Positions 7,650 to 17,522 of a stretch of 64,000 nt of DNA are shown here, piece after piece. How positions within the stretch are numbered: the first letter of the stretch is position 1; every line of letters starts with the position of its first letter. The stretch is taken from NCBI RefSeq assembly GCF_030295995.1, contig NZ_AP027365.1:2264066-2328065 (forward strand), given 5' to 3'. Position numbers and translations under genes: made by a program. This stretch comes from Thalassotalea hakodatensis (GTDB lineage: Bacteria > Pseudomonadota > Gammaproteobacteria > Enterobacterales > Alteromonadaceae). Below the pieces are notes generated by a model. The model did not search any database. It was not told the origin of the DNA and worked only from the letters and a program-made list of their open reading frames with translations.

Positions 7650-10600
7650 TTATTTCGTTGGATCACAATTTAAACTAAGTAGCATTAACTCTCGTAGCGC
7701 GACTGAAAATTTTGCAAACTCGTGAGTTTGCCCAATTCTGAAATCGTCAAGAATGTGTTGCCAGCGAGATAATGGTTGCTCATAAGCATCAAACCAAGAA
7801 TCTAACAAAGCTTCAACATCTTCACATTTTTCATCAGTACGTAAAATAACACCCGTTAAAGCACGTTGCTGCCAATCTAGCTCTTCTCTAAATGAAGCTC
7901 GAGCTAGTGCTTGCCAATGGTTTGAAACTGGCTGTTTATTAATTTGATCTAAGAACCAATGTAAATCTAAACGCGCACCTAATTTAAAGTATAAGTGAGA
8001 AATTAAGCTAATTGGTCTGCCGTCTTGTTCAATCAAATCAGCTAAGTCCATCGCAGAGAATAACGTACTTAATTGCGATACTCTTCGAGCGACATTTTTA
8101 GGTGCTCCAGCATTGACCAAGTCGTTTTCAACACGTTTTAACATCTCAACTTCATCTTCAATTAAGAAGTCATTTAAATTTTCTGACATGACATCAAACG
8201 TAGAACGGAAAAATTTAATTGTTTGAGCAATATCCATTGATTTATTGCGGTGACGTAAAAACCATCTGGTTGCACGACGTACTGTTCTTCTTAACTGAAA
8301 AAGCATTTCAGTTTGGACCATGGTAGAGATCTTATTATCTAAATTACCAATTTGTTCCCAATAAGAAGAAAGCTCAAACACTTCACTGGCCATCGTATAA
8401 CAATTTGCAATTTCAGCAACAGATGCACCCGTTTCATCACTCATACGGTGAACAAAATTAAAGCCCATGTCGTTACCGATATTATTCGCTAAATTAGTCG
8501 CAATGATTTCAGCGCGTAATGGATGCTCTTGCATTTGTTCACGATATTTATCTTGTAAATCATCAGGAAATGCTTCAATTAATAAACGATCATGATACGG
8601 GTTTTCAGTGATCTCAGGACAAACAAGATCTTCTTTTAACACCATTTTACTATAGGCAAGTAACACTGAAAGCTCTGGTCTTGTTAACCCTTTACCTTGT
8701 GCTAAACGATCGGCAATTTCTTCGTCATTTGGAATAAACTCTAATGAGCGGTTTAATTTGCCTGTACGTTCCAGTGCATTAATAAAACGAGATTGTTCTT
8801 TAAGTTGTGTAGAACCTCTCATTTCGGTAATTGAGATTGAATGTGTTTGACGGTAACAGTCTTTAATAACAAGGTCAGATACATCATCAGTCATATCAAA
8901 TAGCAATTGATTACGTTGCTTTAATGTTAAATCACCGTTTTGTACTAAACCATTTAATAAGATTTTAATGTTAACTTCGTTATCTGAACAATCAACACCA
9001 CCGACATTATCGACAGAGTCAGTGTTAATACGGCCACCATTAGCAGCATATTCAATTCGACCAAGTTGGGTTAAACCAAGGTTACCACCCTCTCCTACTA
9101 CTTTAGCGCGTAGTTCATTACCATCTACACGTAAGCCATCATTTGCACGATCACCTACTTCAATGTGAGACTCTTTACTTCCCTTAACATAGGTACCAAT
9201 GCCACCATTCCATAATAAATCTACTTTCATTTTTAAAATGGTTTGGATCAACTCAATAGGCGACATACTCTGCTTTTGAGTACCTATCATTTTCTTAATT
9301 TGTGGCGTTAGCTTTATCGATTTAGCAGAGCGATTGAAAATCCCCCCACCTTCTGAAATAAGTTTCTTATTGTAATCTTCCCAAGTGCAACCTGGTAAAT
9401 TAAATAATCTTTCACGCTCTTTATATGAACTTGCCGCATCAGGTGACGGATCTATAAAGATATGCATATGGTTGAAGGCCGCTTGTAATCGAATATGCTT
9501 AGAAAGCAACATACCATTACCAAACACATCACCAGCCATATCTCCTACACCAATGACGGTAAAATCTGTTGTTTGACAGTCAATATCCATTTCACGGAAA
9601 TGACGTTTAACAGATTCCCACGCGCCTCTAGCGGTAATGCCCATGCCTTTATGGTCGTAACCAACACTGCCACCTGAAGCGAAAGCATCCCCCATCCAAA
9701 AGTTATATTCTTCTGAAATACCGTTAGCAATGTCAGAAAATGTTGCTGTGCCTTTATCAGCGGCAACAACTAAATACGGGTCATCTTCGTCATGACGTAC
9801 AACATTCGATGGAGGAATGACTTCCCCTTGAATAATATTATCGGTAATGTCTAATAAGCCGCGGATAAAGGTGCGGTAACATTCCTTACCAGCTTCAAAT
9901 ATTTCATTTCGATCACCTGTAGGGAGTTGTTTACAAACAAAACCACCTTTTGCACCCACGGGAACTATGACAGTATTTTTAACTTGCTGTGCTTTCACTA
10001 AGCCCAGCACTTCGGTACGGAAATCTTCACGTCTGTCTGACCAACGTAAGCCACCACGCGCTACTTTACCACCTCGTAAATGAACACCTTCTACTTGTGG
10101 AGAATATACGAATATTTCAAACGCAGGTACGGGTTGTGGTATATCTGAAATAACACTTGGTGTAATTTTAAATGAAATGTAAGGTTTTTCTTCGCCATTA
10201 TCATCAGGTTGGAAGTAATTAGTTCGAATAGTCGCATTGATCATTTCAACGAAACGACGAATAATGCGGTCATCATCTAAGTTTGCAACGTTATCAAGTG
10301 ATGATTCAATTTCTTCTAATAACTTAGCAATTGTTTTAGGGTTTTGTTTACCTTTAGGCTCAAAACGCAACTCGAAAAGTTTAAGCAATAGCTCGGCTAT
10401 ATTTGGATAACGCGCAAACGTATCTTCAATATAGTTTTGGCTAAACGTACCACCAATTTGACGTTCATACTTTGCATAGGCACGTAAAATAGAGACTTCA
10501 CGACCGGCCAATTGTGCGCCTAAGATTAATCGGTTAAAACCGTCATCTTCAAGTTTACCCGTCCACACTTTTGAAAATGCATCTTGGAACAAGGTTTGTA

Positions 10601-12491
10601 CTTTCTCTAAACTAAAAGCACCATCACCTGTTAATAACATCGAAAAGTCTAATATCCAACACATTTCACCGTCTGCTGCACGAACAGCATACGGACTTTC
10701 ACCAATCACACGTAAACCAAAGTTTTCTAGCATTGGAAGCACGTCAGATAAGTGCAATGGCTCACCAGTATGGAATAGTTTTAGTTTAACAAAATTGCTG
10801 TCTGCTTTTTCTTCTTGCGGTTGGTAAAAAAGCATTTCTAACTTGTTGTTGCCTGAAACTGCTTCTAGTTTTTCAATATCAACAATTGCAGAACCTGGCA
10901 ATACTTCATCTTTATATGCTTGAGGAAAACTGACATATTTGCGGCTAAGTGCTTTACCTTTTTCTTCACCTTTATGCGAATTTAAGGCATCAGCTAGTTT
11001 ATCATCCCAGCTACGCGCTGCTTGATTCAAGTTATTTTCAAGTTCTTTCACGTTAATATCTGCTTTTGTTGAATTGACTCGCACAGTGTAGTGTGTTCTT
11101 GCCTGAGGTGACTCAGAGAAAAATGTTGTAAACTCTACTTCTTCATCACTATCAAAGGCTTTTTGAAGAAGTTTTTGAGTTTGCACACGTAATGCCGTGT
11201 TGTAACGTTCTCTACGCACGTAAACCATACAAGAATAAAAACGATCGAATGCATCTCTTCGAATAAACAAACCTGAATAATCACGTTCTTGCATTTGAAA
11301 AATGCCTAACACGTTTTTCAATAATTCTTCTGGGCGCGATTGTAATATTTCATCTCGTGGATATGTTTCTAAAATATTAATCAAGGTTTTATAAGCATGT
11401 GTATCTTTCGCATAACCGGAGTCTTCACATACTGCTTGTACTTTAGATTTAATTAAGGGTAGCTCCAACGCACTATTGGTATAGTATGCAGAGCCAAATA
11501 AACCAAGAAAGCGCTCTTCACCTATTACATTACCTTTTGCATCGAAGCGTTTGATACCGATGTAATCAAGCAACGCTGGGCGATGTACTCGTGAGCGAGA
11601 ATTTGTTTTGGTTAAAATAAGTAAGTTATCACCTAAAGCAATTTCACGAGCAGATTCACTTAACTTTGAAAGCAGCCGTTCTTTAGTACCTTTAGAGTTT
11701 TTCATCAGGCCGAGACTAGTTTCATCATCAGCAGATAACGCCATGTCTCCTTTTAAGGATTTAACATCATAGGAACGATAACCTAATAGGGTAAAGTTGT
11801 TATCTAAAATCCATTTTAAAAACGCCAAACTTTCAGACTTTTCTTCATCTGAACAAGGTAGTTTGGCTTTTTCAGTGCGTTGAATAACATCTTTAAGTTT
11901 AGTTGTCATTGGTTGCCAGTCAGCAACTGTTATAACAATATCGTCGACAACTGATCGTAATTCATCTGCAATAGTATCAAGGTCAGATTGCTCACTTTGT
12001 CTATCAATTTCAATAAAGAAAACGGTTTCTGTCGAGGTTGCTTTAAAACGCTTATTTGAAGATGAGCTTAGCTTGGTAATATTACCGCTTTTATCTCTCA
12101 CTAGCTTAATTGGATTATTAATCATCAAGTGTGGCGATAACCCTAAACGGGTAAGAGCAATACGAACAGAGTCAACCAAAAAAGGCATGTCACTGACAAT
12201 AATTTCAATAATGGTATGGCTTGATTTCCAACCATTTTTAGACACTTGAGGATTAAACACCTTAATAACAGGTTTTTTATCCTTATGCCCATTCAGAGAG
12301 TTCCAAAGACTTAATGTTGCACCGTACATATCGCTATCGTTTCGATGCGCTAAATCTTTATGAGAAATATTGTTATATAACAGTTCAGCAAACTGCTCAA
12401 CTAAAGGAGCGGTGTCTGCAGGAACTTTTTGCTGTATTAACTGTGCTACGTTCGAAAGTATCACTGAGGGTAAACCATCTACTAACGCCAT
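7650..12491 (-). CDS. gdhB: NAD-specific glutamate dehydrogenase, 180-kDa class
   Basis: Oxidatively deaminates glutamate to 2-oxoglutarate and ammonia with NAD, chiefly a catabolic enzyme. The 1613-residue length is typical of the large GDH-180 class. The N-terminal half carries ACT-like regulatory regions. The catalytic domain lies in about 750-1260, with VHLRGGKVARGGLRWSDRR and VPVGAKGGFVCKQL, the glutamate-binding and catalytic lysine region. NAD-binding residues follow around 'TVIGVGDMAGDVFGNGMLLS'. The C-terminal several hundred residues form the helical domain of the class. It is a single-gene unit with its own terminator and a palindrome upstream. The symbol follows Pseudomonas usage. 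Confidence 0.95.
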   Translation of the reverse strand: MALVDGLPSVILSNVAQLIQQKVPADTAPLVEQFAELLYNNISHKDLAHRNDSDMYGATLSLWNSLNGHKDKKPVIKVFNPQVSKNGWKSSHTIIEIIVSDMPFLVDSVRIALTRLGLSPHLMINNPIKLVRDKSGNITKLSSSSNKRFKATSTETVFFIEIDRQSEQSDLDTIADELRSVVDDIVITVADWQPMTTKLKDVIQRTEKAKLPCSDEEKSESLAFLKWILDNNFTLLGYRSYDVKSLKGDMALSADDETSLGLMKNSKGTKERLLSKLSESAREIALGDNLLILTKTNSRSRVHRPALLDYIGIKRFDAKGNVIGEERFLGLFGSAYYTNSALELPLIKSKVQAVCEDSGYAKDTHAYKTLINILETYPRDEILQSRPEELLKNVLGIFQMQERDYSGLFIRRDAFDRFYSCMVYVRRERYNTALRVQTQKLLQKAFDSDEEVEFTTFFSESPQARTHYTVRVNSTKADINVKELENNLNQAARSWDDKLADALNSHKGEEKGKALSRKYVSFPQAYKDEVLPGSAIVDIEKLEAVSGNNKLEMLFYQPQEEKADSNFVKLKLFHTGEPLHLSDVLPMLENFGLRVIGESPYAVRAADGEMCWILDFSMLLTGDGAFSLEKVQTLFQDAFSKVWTGKLEDDGFNRLILGAQLAGREVSILRAYAKYERQIGGTFSQNYIEDTFARYPNIAELLLKLFELRFEPKGKQNPKTIAKLLEEIESSLDNVANLDDDRIIRRFVEMINATIRTNYFQPDDNGEEKPYISFKITPSVISDIPQPVPAFEIFVYSPQVEGVHLRGGKVARGGLRWSDRREDFRTEVLGLVKAQQVKNTVIVPVGAKGGFVCKQLPTGDRNEIFEAGKECYRTFIRGLLDITDNIIQGEVIPPSNVVRHDEDDPYLVVAADKGTATFSDIANGISEEYNFWMGDAFASGGSVGYDHKGMGITARGAWESVKRHFREMDIDCQTTDFTVIGVGDMAGDVFGNGMLLSKHIRLQAAFNHMHIFIDPSPDAASSYKERERLFNLPGCTWEDYNKKLISEGGGIFNRSAKSIKLTPQIKKMIGTQKQSMSPIELIQTILKMKVDLLWNGGIGTYVKGSKESHIEVGDRANDGLRVDGNELRAKVVGEGGNLGLTQLGRIEYAANGGRINTDSVDNVGGVDCSDNEVNIKILLNGLVQNGDLTLKQRNQLLFDMTDDVSDLVIKDCYRQTHSISITEMRGSTQLKEQSRFINALERTGKLNRSLEFIPNDEEIADRLAQGKGLTRPELSVLLAYSKMVLKEDLVCPEITENPYHDRLLIEAFPDDLQDKYREQMQEHPLRAEIIATNLANNIGNDMGFNFVHRMSDETGASVAEIANCYTMASEVFELSSYWEQIGNLDNKISTMVQTEMLFQLRRTVRRATRWFLRHRNKSMDIAQTIKFFRSTFDVMSENLNDFLIEDEVEMLKRVENDLVNAGAPKNVARRVSQLSTLFSAMDLADLIEQDGRPISLISHLYFKLGARLDLHWFLDQINKQPVSNHWQALARASFREELDWQQRALTGVILRTDEKCEDVEALLDSWFDAYEQPLSRWQHILDDFRIGQTHEFAKFSVALRELMLLSLNCDPTK

Positions 12492-12546
12492 GCCGTTTTC
12501 CTTTTGGATAAAACGTGTGAAATAATTTGTATAATTTTATATTTAT

Positions 12547-12562
12547 GTCTATGAGCATAGAC
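12547..12562. promoter_or_regulatory. Palindrome upstream of gdhB
   Basis: GTCTATG and CATAGAC are exact inverted arms with a 2-bp spacer, about 55 bases upstream of the gdhB start. The position suits an operator or activator site; the binding protein is unknown. Confidence 0.3.
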
Positions 12563-12689
12563 TATTTGATGAATTTTATTAATAAATTTAAGCGATTGCG
12601 AGAGATATTTTTTAATATTTACTAAGAGTTCACAAGTAAGCGTAAAGCTTTATATGCAGTGATAGTTGTTTATTCACTTGTTATAAATA

Positions 12690-12713
12690 GAAAATGGCCT
12701 TTCGGCCATTTTC
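12690..12713 (-). terminator. Terminator downstream of the RND transporter gene
   Basis: A perfect 10-bp stem GAAAATGGCC/GGCCATTTTC has a 4-base loop, 36 bases beyond the stop of the minus-strand gene ending at 12749. Confidence 0.6.
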
Positions 12714-12748
12714 TCGTTTATTTATGCAGTTTAATTTATATAAAAAAT

Positions 12749-15073
12749 TTAGCTTTCTTGCCTTTTATCTCGCCACAAGAAACTCGCTATCGCGGGTAAA
12801 ATAGTAATCGCGGCAAGCATGTTCACTAAAAACATAAAAGTAAGTAATATTCCCATATCCATTTGGAATTTGAGATCTGAGAAAAACCACGTTGAAACTC
12901 CAATAGCTAAAGTTACACCGGTAAATAGTACTGCGCTGCCTCTTTCTTGAAGTGCATTTAAATAGGCTTCATTAACAGTCATACCTTCTCGTAAACGAAC
13001 GCTCATCGTTGACAGAATATAAATACCATAATCAACACCAATACCTACACCTAATGCAATAACCGGTAATGTTGACACCGTTAATCCGATATCTAAGACT
13101 GTCATTAACCATTGTGCGAGGGTAGAGACAATAAATAAAGGTAAAACCACCGAGATAGTTGCTCGAATACTTCTAAAGCTAATTAAACAAAGTAAAATTA
13201 CCGCACCGTAGACATACATCATCATCGGCATTTGTGCAGCTTCTACCGCTTCATTAGTGGCAGCCATAACCCCTATTGGTCCGGAAGCAAGTTTAAATGT
13301 GAGTAAATCATTATTAAGTTCATCAATCGCTAATTTAGCTTGCTCTACCACACGAGTAATTGTTTCAGCCTTGTGATCTTCTAAAAATAAAATTATCGGC
13401 ATTACAGAACATTCATTATTTAATAGACCAGTAGAGCTTGGAATATTAGAGAGTGCTTGGGCTATCGCGTAACGGTTAGGTGAAATAATACGCCATTTTA
13501 AGTTGCCTTCGTAATAGCCAGCATTAATCACCTTAAGTACTGAGGCTAAACTTACCGCTGACTGCACACCATTAACGTTCTCCATACGCCATTGTAAGGC
13601 ATCCATCGTTTTTAACACTTCGCTATTGGTACAAGCGCTCTCTGTCGTTTCAACTAAGACCGACATGTAATCTACACTGATGGCATAACGATCGGTAATT
13701 AAAAACGTATCTTGATTATAACGAGATTCTTCATGTAGAGCCGGCGCACCTGCATGTAGTTCGCCAATTTTCAGCTGTTGTGAAAAATAAAAGCCTAATG
13801 AAAACAGTACGGCACTAATAATAAGAATAATAGTAGCAGGGCCACGCTTACTAAAACTGGCTAACCACTGCCAATTGTTATTACTGCTACTACGTTCATC
13901 TTTATCTTTAGTATTATGTTTGCTGACATCAAGGAATGAAATAACAATGGGCAACAACAATAAGTTAGTGAAAATGATTACTGCAACACCTAACGATGCA
14001 GTGATTGCAAGTTCTCGAATAATACCGATATCAATCGATAATAATGTGATAAAACCAACGGTATCAGAAAGTAATGCAGCAACCCCAGGTACCACCAAAG
14101 ATTTGAAACTGAACTGAGCAGCAGCTTTCGTTGTAAACCCTTGTGCAACGCGTTTCCCTACTGCATTGATCATCTGTACCCCGTGACTAACACCAATGGC
14201 AAACACTAGAAATGGCACAAGAATAGACATGGGATCTAAGCCAAAACCTAATGTTGATAGTAGTCCCATTTGCCACACAACCGCAACAATAGAACACGCA
14301 ATGGGTAACAGTGTTAACGATAGAGATCGGGAGAAAATAAATACCATGATAGCCGTGATAACAATTGCTACCGCAAAAAAGGTCACCACTCCTTTCGCAC
14401 CGTCTGCAACATCACCGACCATTTTGGTAAAGCCGATAATGTGTACGGTTATATTGTCTTTTTCAAAAGGCTTTCTCACTTCATTTTCGAGCTTATTAGC
14501 TAACGCAATCGAATCAAGCTTTTCTCCTGTTTCAGGGTGATTCTCCATGAGCGTTGCTTTAACCATTGCACAACTGTAGTCGTCAGCAATAATTCGGCCT
14601 ACAATGCCTGCTTTTTCTATATTGCCTTTAACAATAGCCAACCCCTCCGGCGTTGGTTGAAAGTCTGCAGGTACCACAGGACCACCAGCAAAGCCATCTT
14701 CTACAACTTCAACGAAGCGCGTGCTAGGAGAAAACAGTGATTGAACTTGAGTGCGATTCACCCCAGGAATAAAAAACAGTTGATCATGAACGCCTTTGAG
14801 GGCAGTAAAAAACTCTTGGTTAAAAATATCACCGTCTTTGTGGCACACCGAAATTAGGACATTATTCGCACCACCAAAATTTTCTCGATGCTTGAGATAG
14901 GTCTGCATGTATTCATGATTTAACGGGATATTTTTCGTGAATGCAGCATCTAATTTAATTTGTGAGGCTTGCACAATAAGAAACGCCGTGATCATCGCAA
15001 AAAGCGCTAATACTACACCACGTTTTCTAAATATAACGACTTCAATGCGATTGATAAGCGAATCTACATTCAT
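12749..15073 (-). CDS. RND-superfamily (MMPL/HAE3-like) transporter
   Basis: A 774-residue inner-membrane protein made of two similar halves. Each half has one N-terminal membrane helix, a large periplasmic loop (about 40-220 and 430-600) and a five-helix block (about 225-385 and 620-770). This layout and the length fit the MMPL/HAE3 group, which moves hydrophobic molecules, rather than the 1000-residue multidrug pumps. GVSHGVQMINAV and GVGIGVDYGIYILS mark the proton-relay helices. It is last in a four-gene cluster with YCF48-like, DUF1329 and DUF1302 proteins; its start lies one base after the YCF48-like stop. The likely role is energising transport of a lipid-like compound across the envelope. 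The substrate is unknown. Confidence 0.88.
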   Translation of the reverse strand: MNVDSLINRIEVVIFRKRGVVLALFAMITAFLIVQASQIKLDAAFTKNIPLNHEYMQTYLKHRENFGGANNVLISVCHKDGDIFNQEFFTALKGVHDQLFFIPGVNRTQVQSLFSPSTRFVEVVEDGFAGGPVVPADFQPTPEGLAIVKGNIEKAGIVGRIIADDYSCAMVKATLMENHPETGEKLDSIALANKLENEVRKPFEKDNITVHIIGFTKMVGDVADGAKGVVTFFAVAIVITAIMVFIFSRSLSLTLLPIACSIVAVVWQMGLLSTLGFGLDPMSILVPFLVFAIGVSHGVQMINAVGKRVAQGFTTKAAAQFSFKSLVVPGVAALLSDTVGFITLLSIDIGIIRELAITASLGVAVIIFTNLLLLPIVISFLDVSKHNTKDKDERSSSNNNWQWLASFSKRGPATIILIISAVLFSLGFYFSQQLKIGELHAGAPALHEESRYNQDTFLITDRYAISVDYMSVLVETTESACTNSEVLKTMDALQWRMENVNGVQSAVSLASVLKVINAGYYEGNLKWRIISPNRYAIAQALSNIPSSTGLLNNECSVMPIILFLEDHKAETITRVVEQAKLAIDELNNDLLTFKLASGPIGVMAATNEAVEAAQMPMMMYVYGAVILLCLISFRSIRATISVVLPLFIVSTLAQWLMTVLDIGLTVSTLPVIALGVGIGVDYGIYILSTMSVRLREGMTVNEAYLNALQERGSAVLFTGVTLAIGVSTWFFSDLKFQMDMGILLTFMFLVNMLAAITILPAIASFLWRDKRQES

Positions 15074-15074
15074 A

Positions 15075-16082
15075 TTATTTAGATACCTGTATTAATTTAA
15101 TCCCAACTTCAGAAGCTACGATCAACTCATTATTAAACATAATTCCTGCTAGCATTGCTTTACCATCTATTTGAGCATTATTAGTAAAGCTTACACCATC
15201 GTCTTGGCTTTCAAGTAAAACTCCGTTATTACCTAAAATATAGATGGTATTTTCTTCAGTAAGCACTATGTCATTAAGTAACGCTGTTTCACCTGACTTG
15301 GTATATTGCCACGGTGCGCCATTTTGTTGTGTTCTAAAAATATTTCCCCGCAAGCCAACAGATAATAAATTACCTTGTTGTGTGCGAATTATATCGTAAA
15401 AAGAGCCTTGATAAATTTTCTCTAGTCGCTGCCAGGTTTTACCGAAATCATTGCTTTTAGCCATTAATCCCAATTCACCAACTAAATACGTGGTACGACC
15501 GTCAAGATATATACGATTAAAGTGCGGTAAAATATTTGCGCGCTCATCTAAATACGCTTGTTCATCTTCTTGCTTTAATTCGTTGAGGTATTCTTTATCT
15601 TCATCGGGTAGTAAAGAAATATGGTATTCACGTTGCCATGATTTACCCGCGTTAGTCGTTCGGTAAAATAATCCATAAGAACCAATCGCGACACCTTCTT
15701 GTTCATTTTTAAATACCACATCCATTAACGGCTTTTGTTGACCGGGTAAATATTGTTGAATTTTCCAGCTTTTACCACCATCTGCAGTATGTAAAATAAC
15801 GCTGTCATGACCTACTGCCCAACCGATAGATTGATTAACCATAACAACAGCTGTTAATGTTGACTGCACAGGTGATGGAACTTGTTGCAAATTATCAATA
15901 GAGTCACCGCGGATAATATGCCCACGGTCACCTACTGCGACAAAAAATTCATTATCAACAGCCGTAATATCTAACAACAGTTTGTCAGCTGCCATTGATG
16001 ACATAATGGCCGGTTTAGGGACTTGCTCACTATGAGCTACAACAGATAACAACAAGAAAACTGTCACCAAAATTTTTATCAT
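15075..16082 (-). CDS. YCF48/BNR-repeat periplasmic beta-propeller protein
   Basis: A 335-residue protein with a signal peptide (residues 1-18) and repeated propeller blades of the YCF48/photosystem II stability factor type. The blades show 'VGDRGHIIRGD', 'GWAVGHDSVILHTADGGKSW', 'GVAIGSYGLFYRTTNAGKSW' and 'LVGELGLMAKSNDFGKTW'. The name comes from plant HCF136, but here no photosynthesis is involved. Its place between DUF1329 and the RND transporter is conserved in many proteobacteria, so it is probably a periplasmic scaffold of that system. Confidence 0.85.
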   Translation of the reverse strand: MIKILVTVFLLLSVVAHSEQVPKPAIMSSMAADKLLLDITAVDNEFFVAVGDRGHIIRGDSIDNLQQVPSPVQSTLTAVVMVNQSIGWAVGHDSVILHTADGGKSWKIQQYLPGQQKPLMDVVFKNEQEGVAIGSYGLFYRTTNAGKSWQREYHISLLPDEDKEYLNELKQEDEQAYLDERANILPHFNRIYLDGRTTYLVGELGLMAKSNDFGKTWQRLEKIYQGSFYDIIRTQQGNLLSVGLRGNIFRTQQNGAPWQYTKSGETALLNDIVLTEENTIYILGNNGVLLESQDDGVSFTNNAQIDGKAMLAGIMFNNELIVASEVGIKLIQVSK

Positions 16083-16105
16083 GAAAAACCTTTAACCCTT
16101 GTTAC

Positions 16106-16130
16106 AAAAAAGGCTGGCATTAAGCCAGCC
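16106..16130 (-). terminator. Terminator or attenuator between DUF1329 and YCF48 genes
   Basis: A perfect 7-bp stem GGCTGGC/GCCAGCC with a 5-base loop is followed by six T residues on the minus strand. It lies inside the cluster, so it would reduce rather than abolish expression of the two downstream genes. Confidence 0.6.
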
Positions 16131-16151
16131 GTTTATTACTAGATAAATATC

Positions 16152-17510
16152 TTATCTATTCTCAATGCGTAATGCTCTAGATCTAAACTTCGACTTTCTA
16201 AGTTTAGCTGAAAAGTCATACATTTTGTGCTCATTATCTAAACCAATAGCAATATAGCGTTTAGATTGTAAATCATGGAACACATCTAAAGTTGACCAGT
16301 GCGTTGGTACTTCGTAGTAATTAATACCATGTGCCATACCAACACGATACATTTCATCACGATCATCATAGATATCAGTGACTGCAATTTGCCAGCTATC
16401 TTCATCGATAAAGAAAACACGTTTCTTATAGATATGACGAGTATTCTCTTTAAGGTTAGCTTCAACTACCCAAACACGATGCTTTTCATAACGAACATAT
16501 TCTGGGTTTATATGACCTGCTTGAACAATTTGTTCGTAAGTTAATTCATCACTATGCAAACGATAATCGTTGTATGGGATCAACAGTTCTTGTTTACCTT
16601 TTAGTGTCCAAGTGTAGCGATTTGGCGCACCGTTAAACATATCAAAATCATCTGTTGTTCTTAAACCATCTGAAGCTGTACCTGGGGCATCGTATGCAAC
16701 TGTTGGCGCTTTTTGTTCACGACCAATACCTTTGTTATAAATCCATGCTTGACGTTCAGTTTTAATTTGATCCATGGTTTCGTGTACAAGTAATGCCGTA
16801 CCCACTCTCGAATCTGGCTCAGTTACTTTTTGCTTAAACATGAACAAAATATTACTTTCTTCTAGCTTCTCAGGAGAGGCACCTTTTACACCATAAGGGA
16901 TCATCAACTGTTCATCAAAGCCAATATAGGTGTAATCGCCTGAAGATGTAGGCATAACCTGTCCACCTTCGCGTGTTAAGGCTTCACCGCGATAGCGCAA
17001 AATATGATTCCAAATAGCTTCTAAGCCATTTGCAGGAATTGGAAATGGAATACCAACGGCTGCTTGGGTAATGCCATTACCTTGTTGGATCAGCTCACTT
17101 CTTGCAGCATTTTTTAACGTTTCATCATAAACGTGTTGCGGGTAAGATGCGGTACGGCGAGTTTGATATACGTTCATTTTGAATGTACTAGGATAGGTTT
17201 CAAATAATTTAATTTGACCTGGCGTTAATACGTTTTTATATTTCTCTAAGTTTTCTGCAGTTACTGTATAAAGCACTTTATCTTGCGGAAATGGGTCAAG
17301 ATGATGCATACCTGGTTCATAACCTGCTGGAGGTGCTGTAATACCGCCTTTCCATGCTGGAATACTTCCATCAGCATTTGCACCGCGAACAGCACCAAAT
17401 GGTGTTAATTCATTCGATAGTTTTTTTACTTGTTGTTCATCAACTTTAGCTTGCGCTCCAGTGGCAAATGCAAAGCTAACAGCAAGAGATAATAAAGTTA
17501 TCTTTTTCAT
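16152..17510 (-). CDS. DUF1329 family periplasmic or outer-membrane protein
   Basis: A 452-residue exported protein with a signal peptide (1-21, ending AQA). The body matches the DUF1329 family, whose fold is related to LolA-type lipid carriers. Family features are the N-terminal 'LTPFGAVRGANADGSIPAWKGGI', a 'VWNHILRYRG'-like segment at about 165, 'RRVGTALL'-like strands, and a C-terminal 'KRVFFIDEDSWQIAVTDIYDDR'. DUF1329 genes nearly always sit beside DUF1302 genes, as here with 12 bases between. A role in carrying a hydrophobic compound across the periplasm is an inference from fold and context. Confidence 0.87.
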   Translation of the reverse strand: MKKITLLSLAVSFAFATGAQAKVDEQQVKKLSNELTPFGAVRGANADGSIPAWKGGITAPPAGYEPGMHHLDPFPQDKVLYTVTAENLEKYKNVLTPGQIKLFETYPSTFKMNVYQTRRTASYPQHVYDETLKNAARSELIQQGNGITQAAVGIPFPIPANGLEAIWNHILRYRGEALTREGGQVMPTSSGDYTYIGFDEQLMIPYGVKGASPEKLEESNILFMFKQKVTEPDSRVGTALLVHETMDQIKTERQAWIYNKGIGREQKAPTVAYDAPGTASDGLRTTDDFDMFNGAPNRYTWTLKGKQELLIPYNDYRLHSDELTYEQIVQAGHINPEYVRYEKHRVWVVEANLKENTRHIYKKRVFFIDEDSWQIAVTDIYDDRDEMYRVGMAHGINYYEVPTHWSTLDVFHDLQSKRYIAIGLDNEHKMYDFSAKLRKSKFRSRALRIENR

Positions 17511-17522
17511 CTAATTTTGCCC

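Noticed and set aside
9545-9769. A 74-codon minus-strand frame inside the NAD-GDH gene
   Set aside because: It is an out-of-frame shadow of a well-conserved catalytic region.
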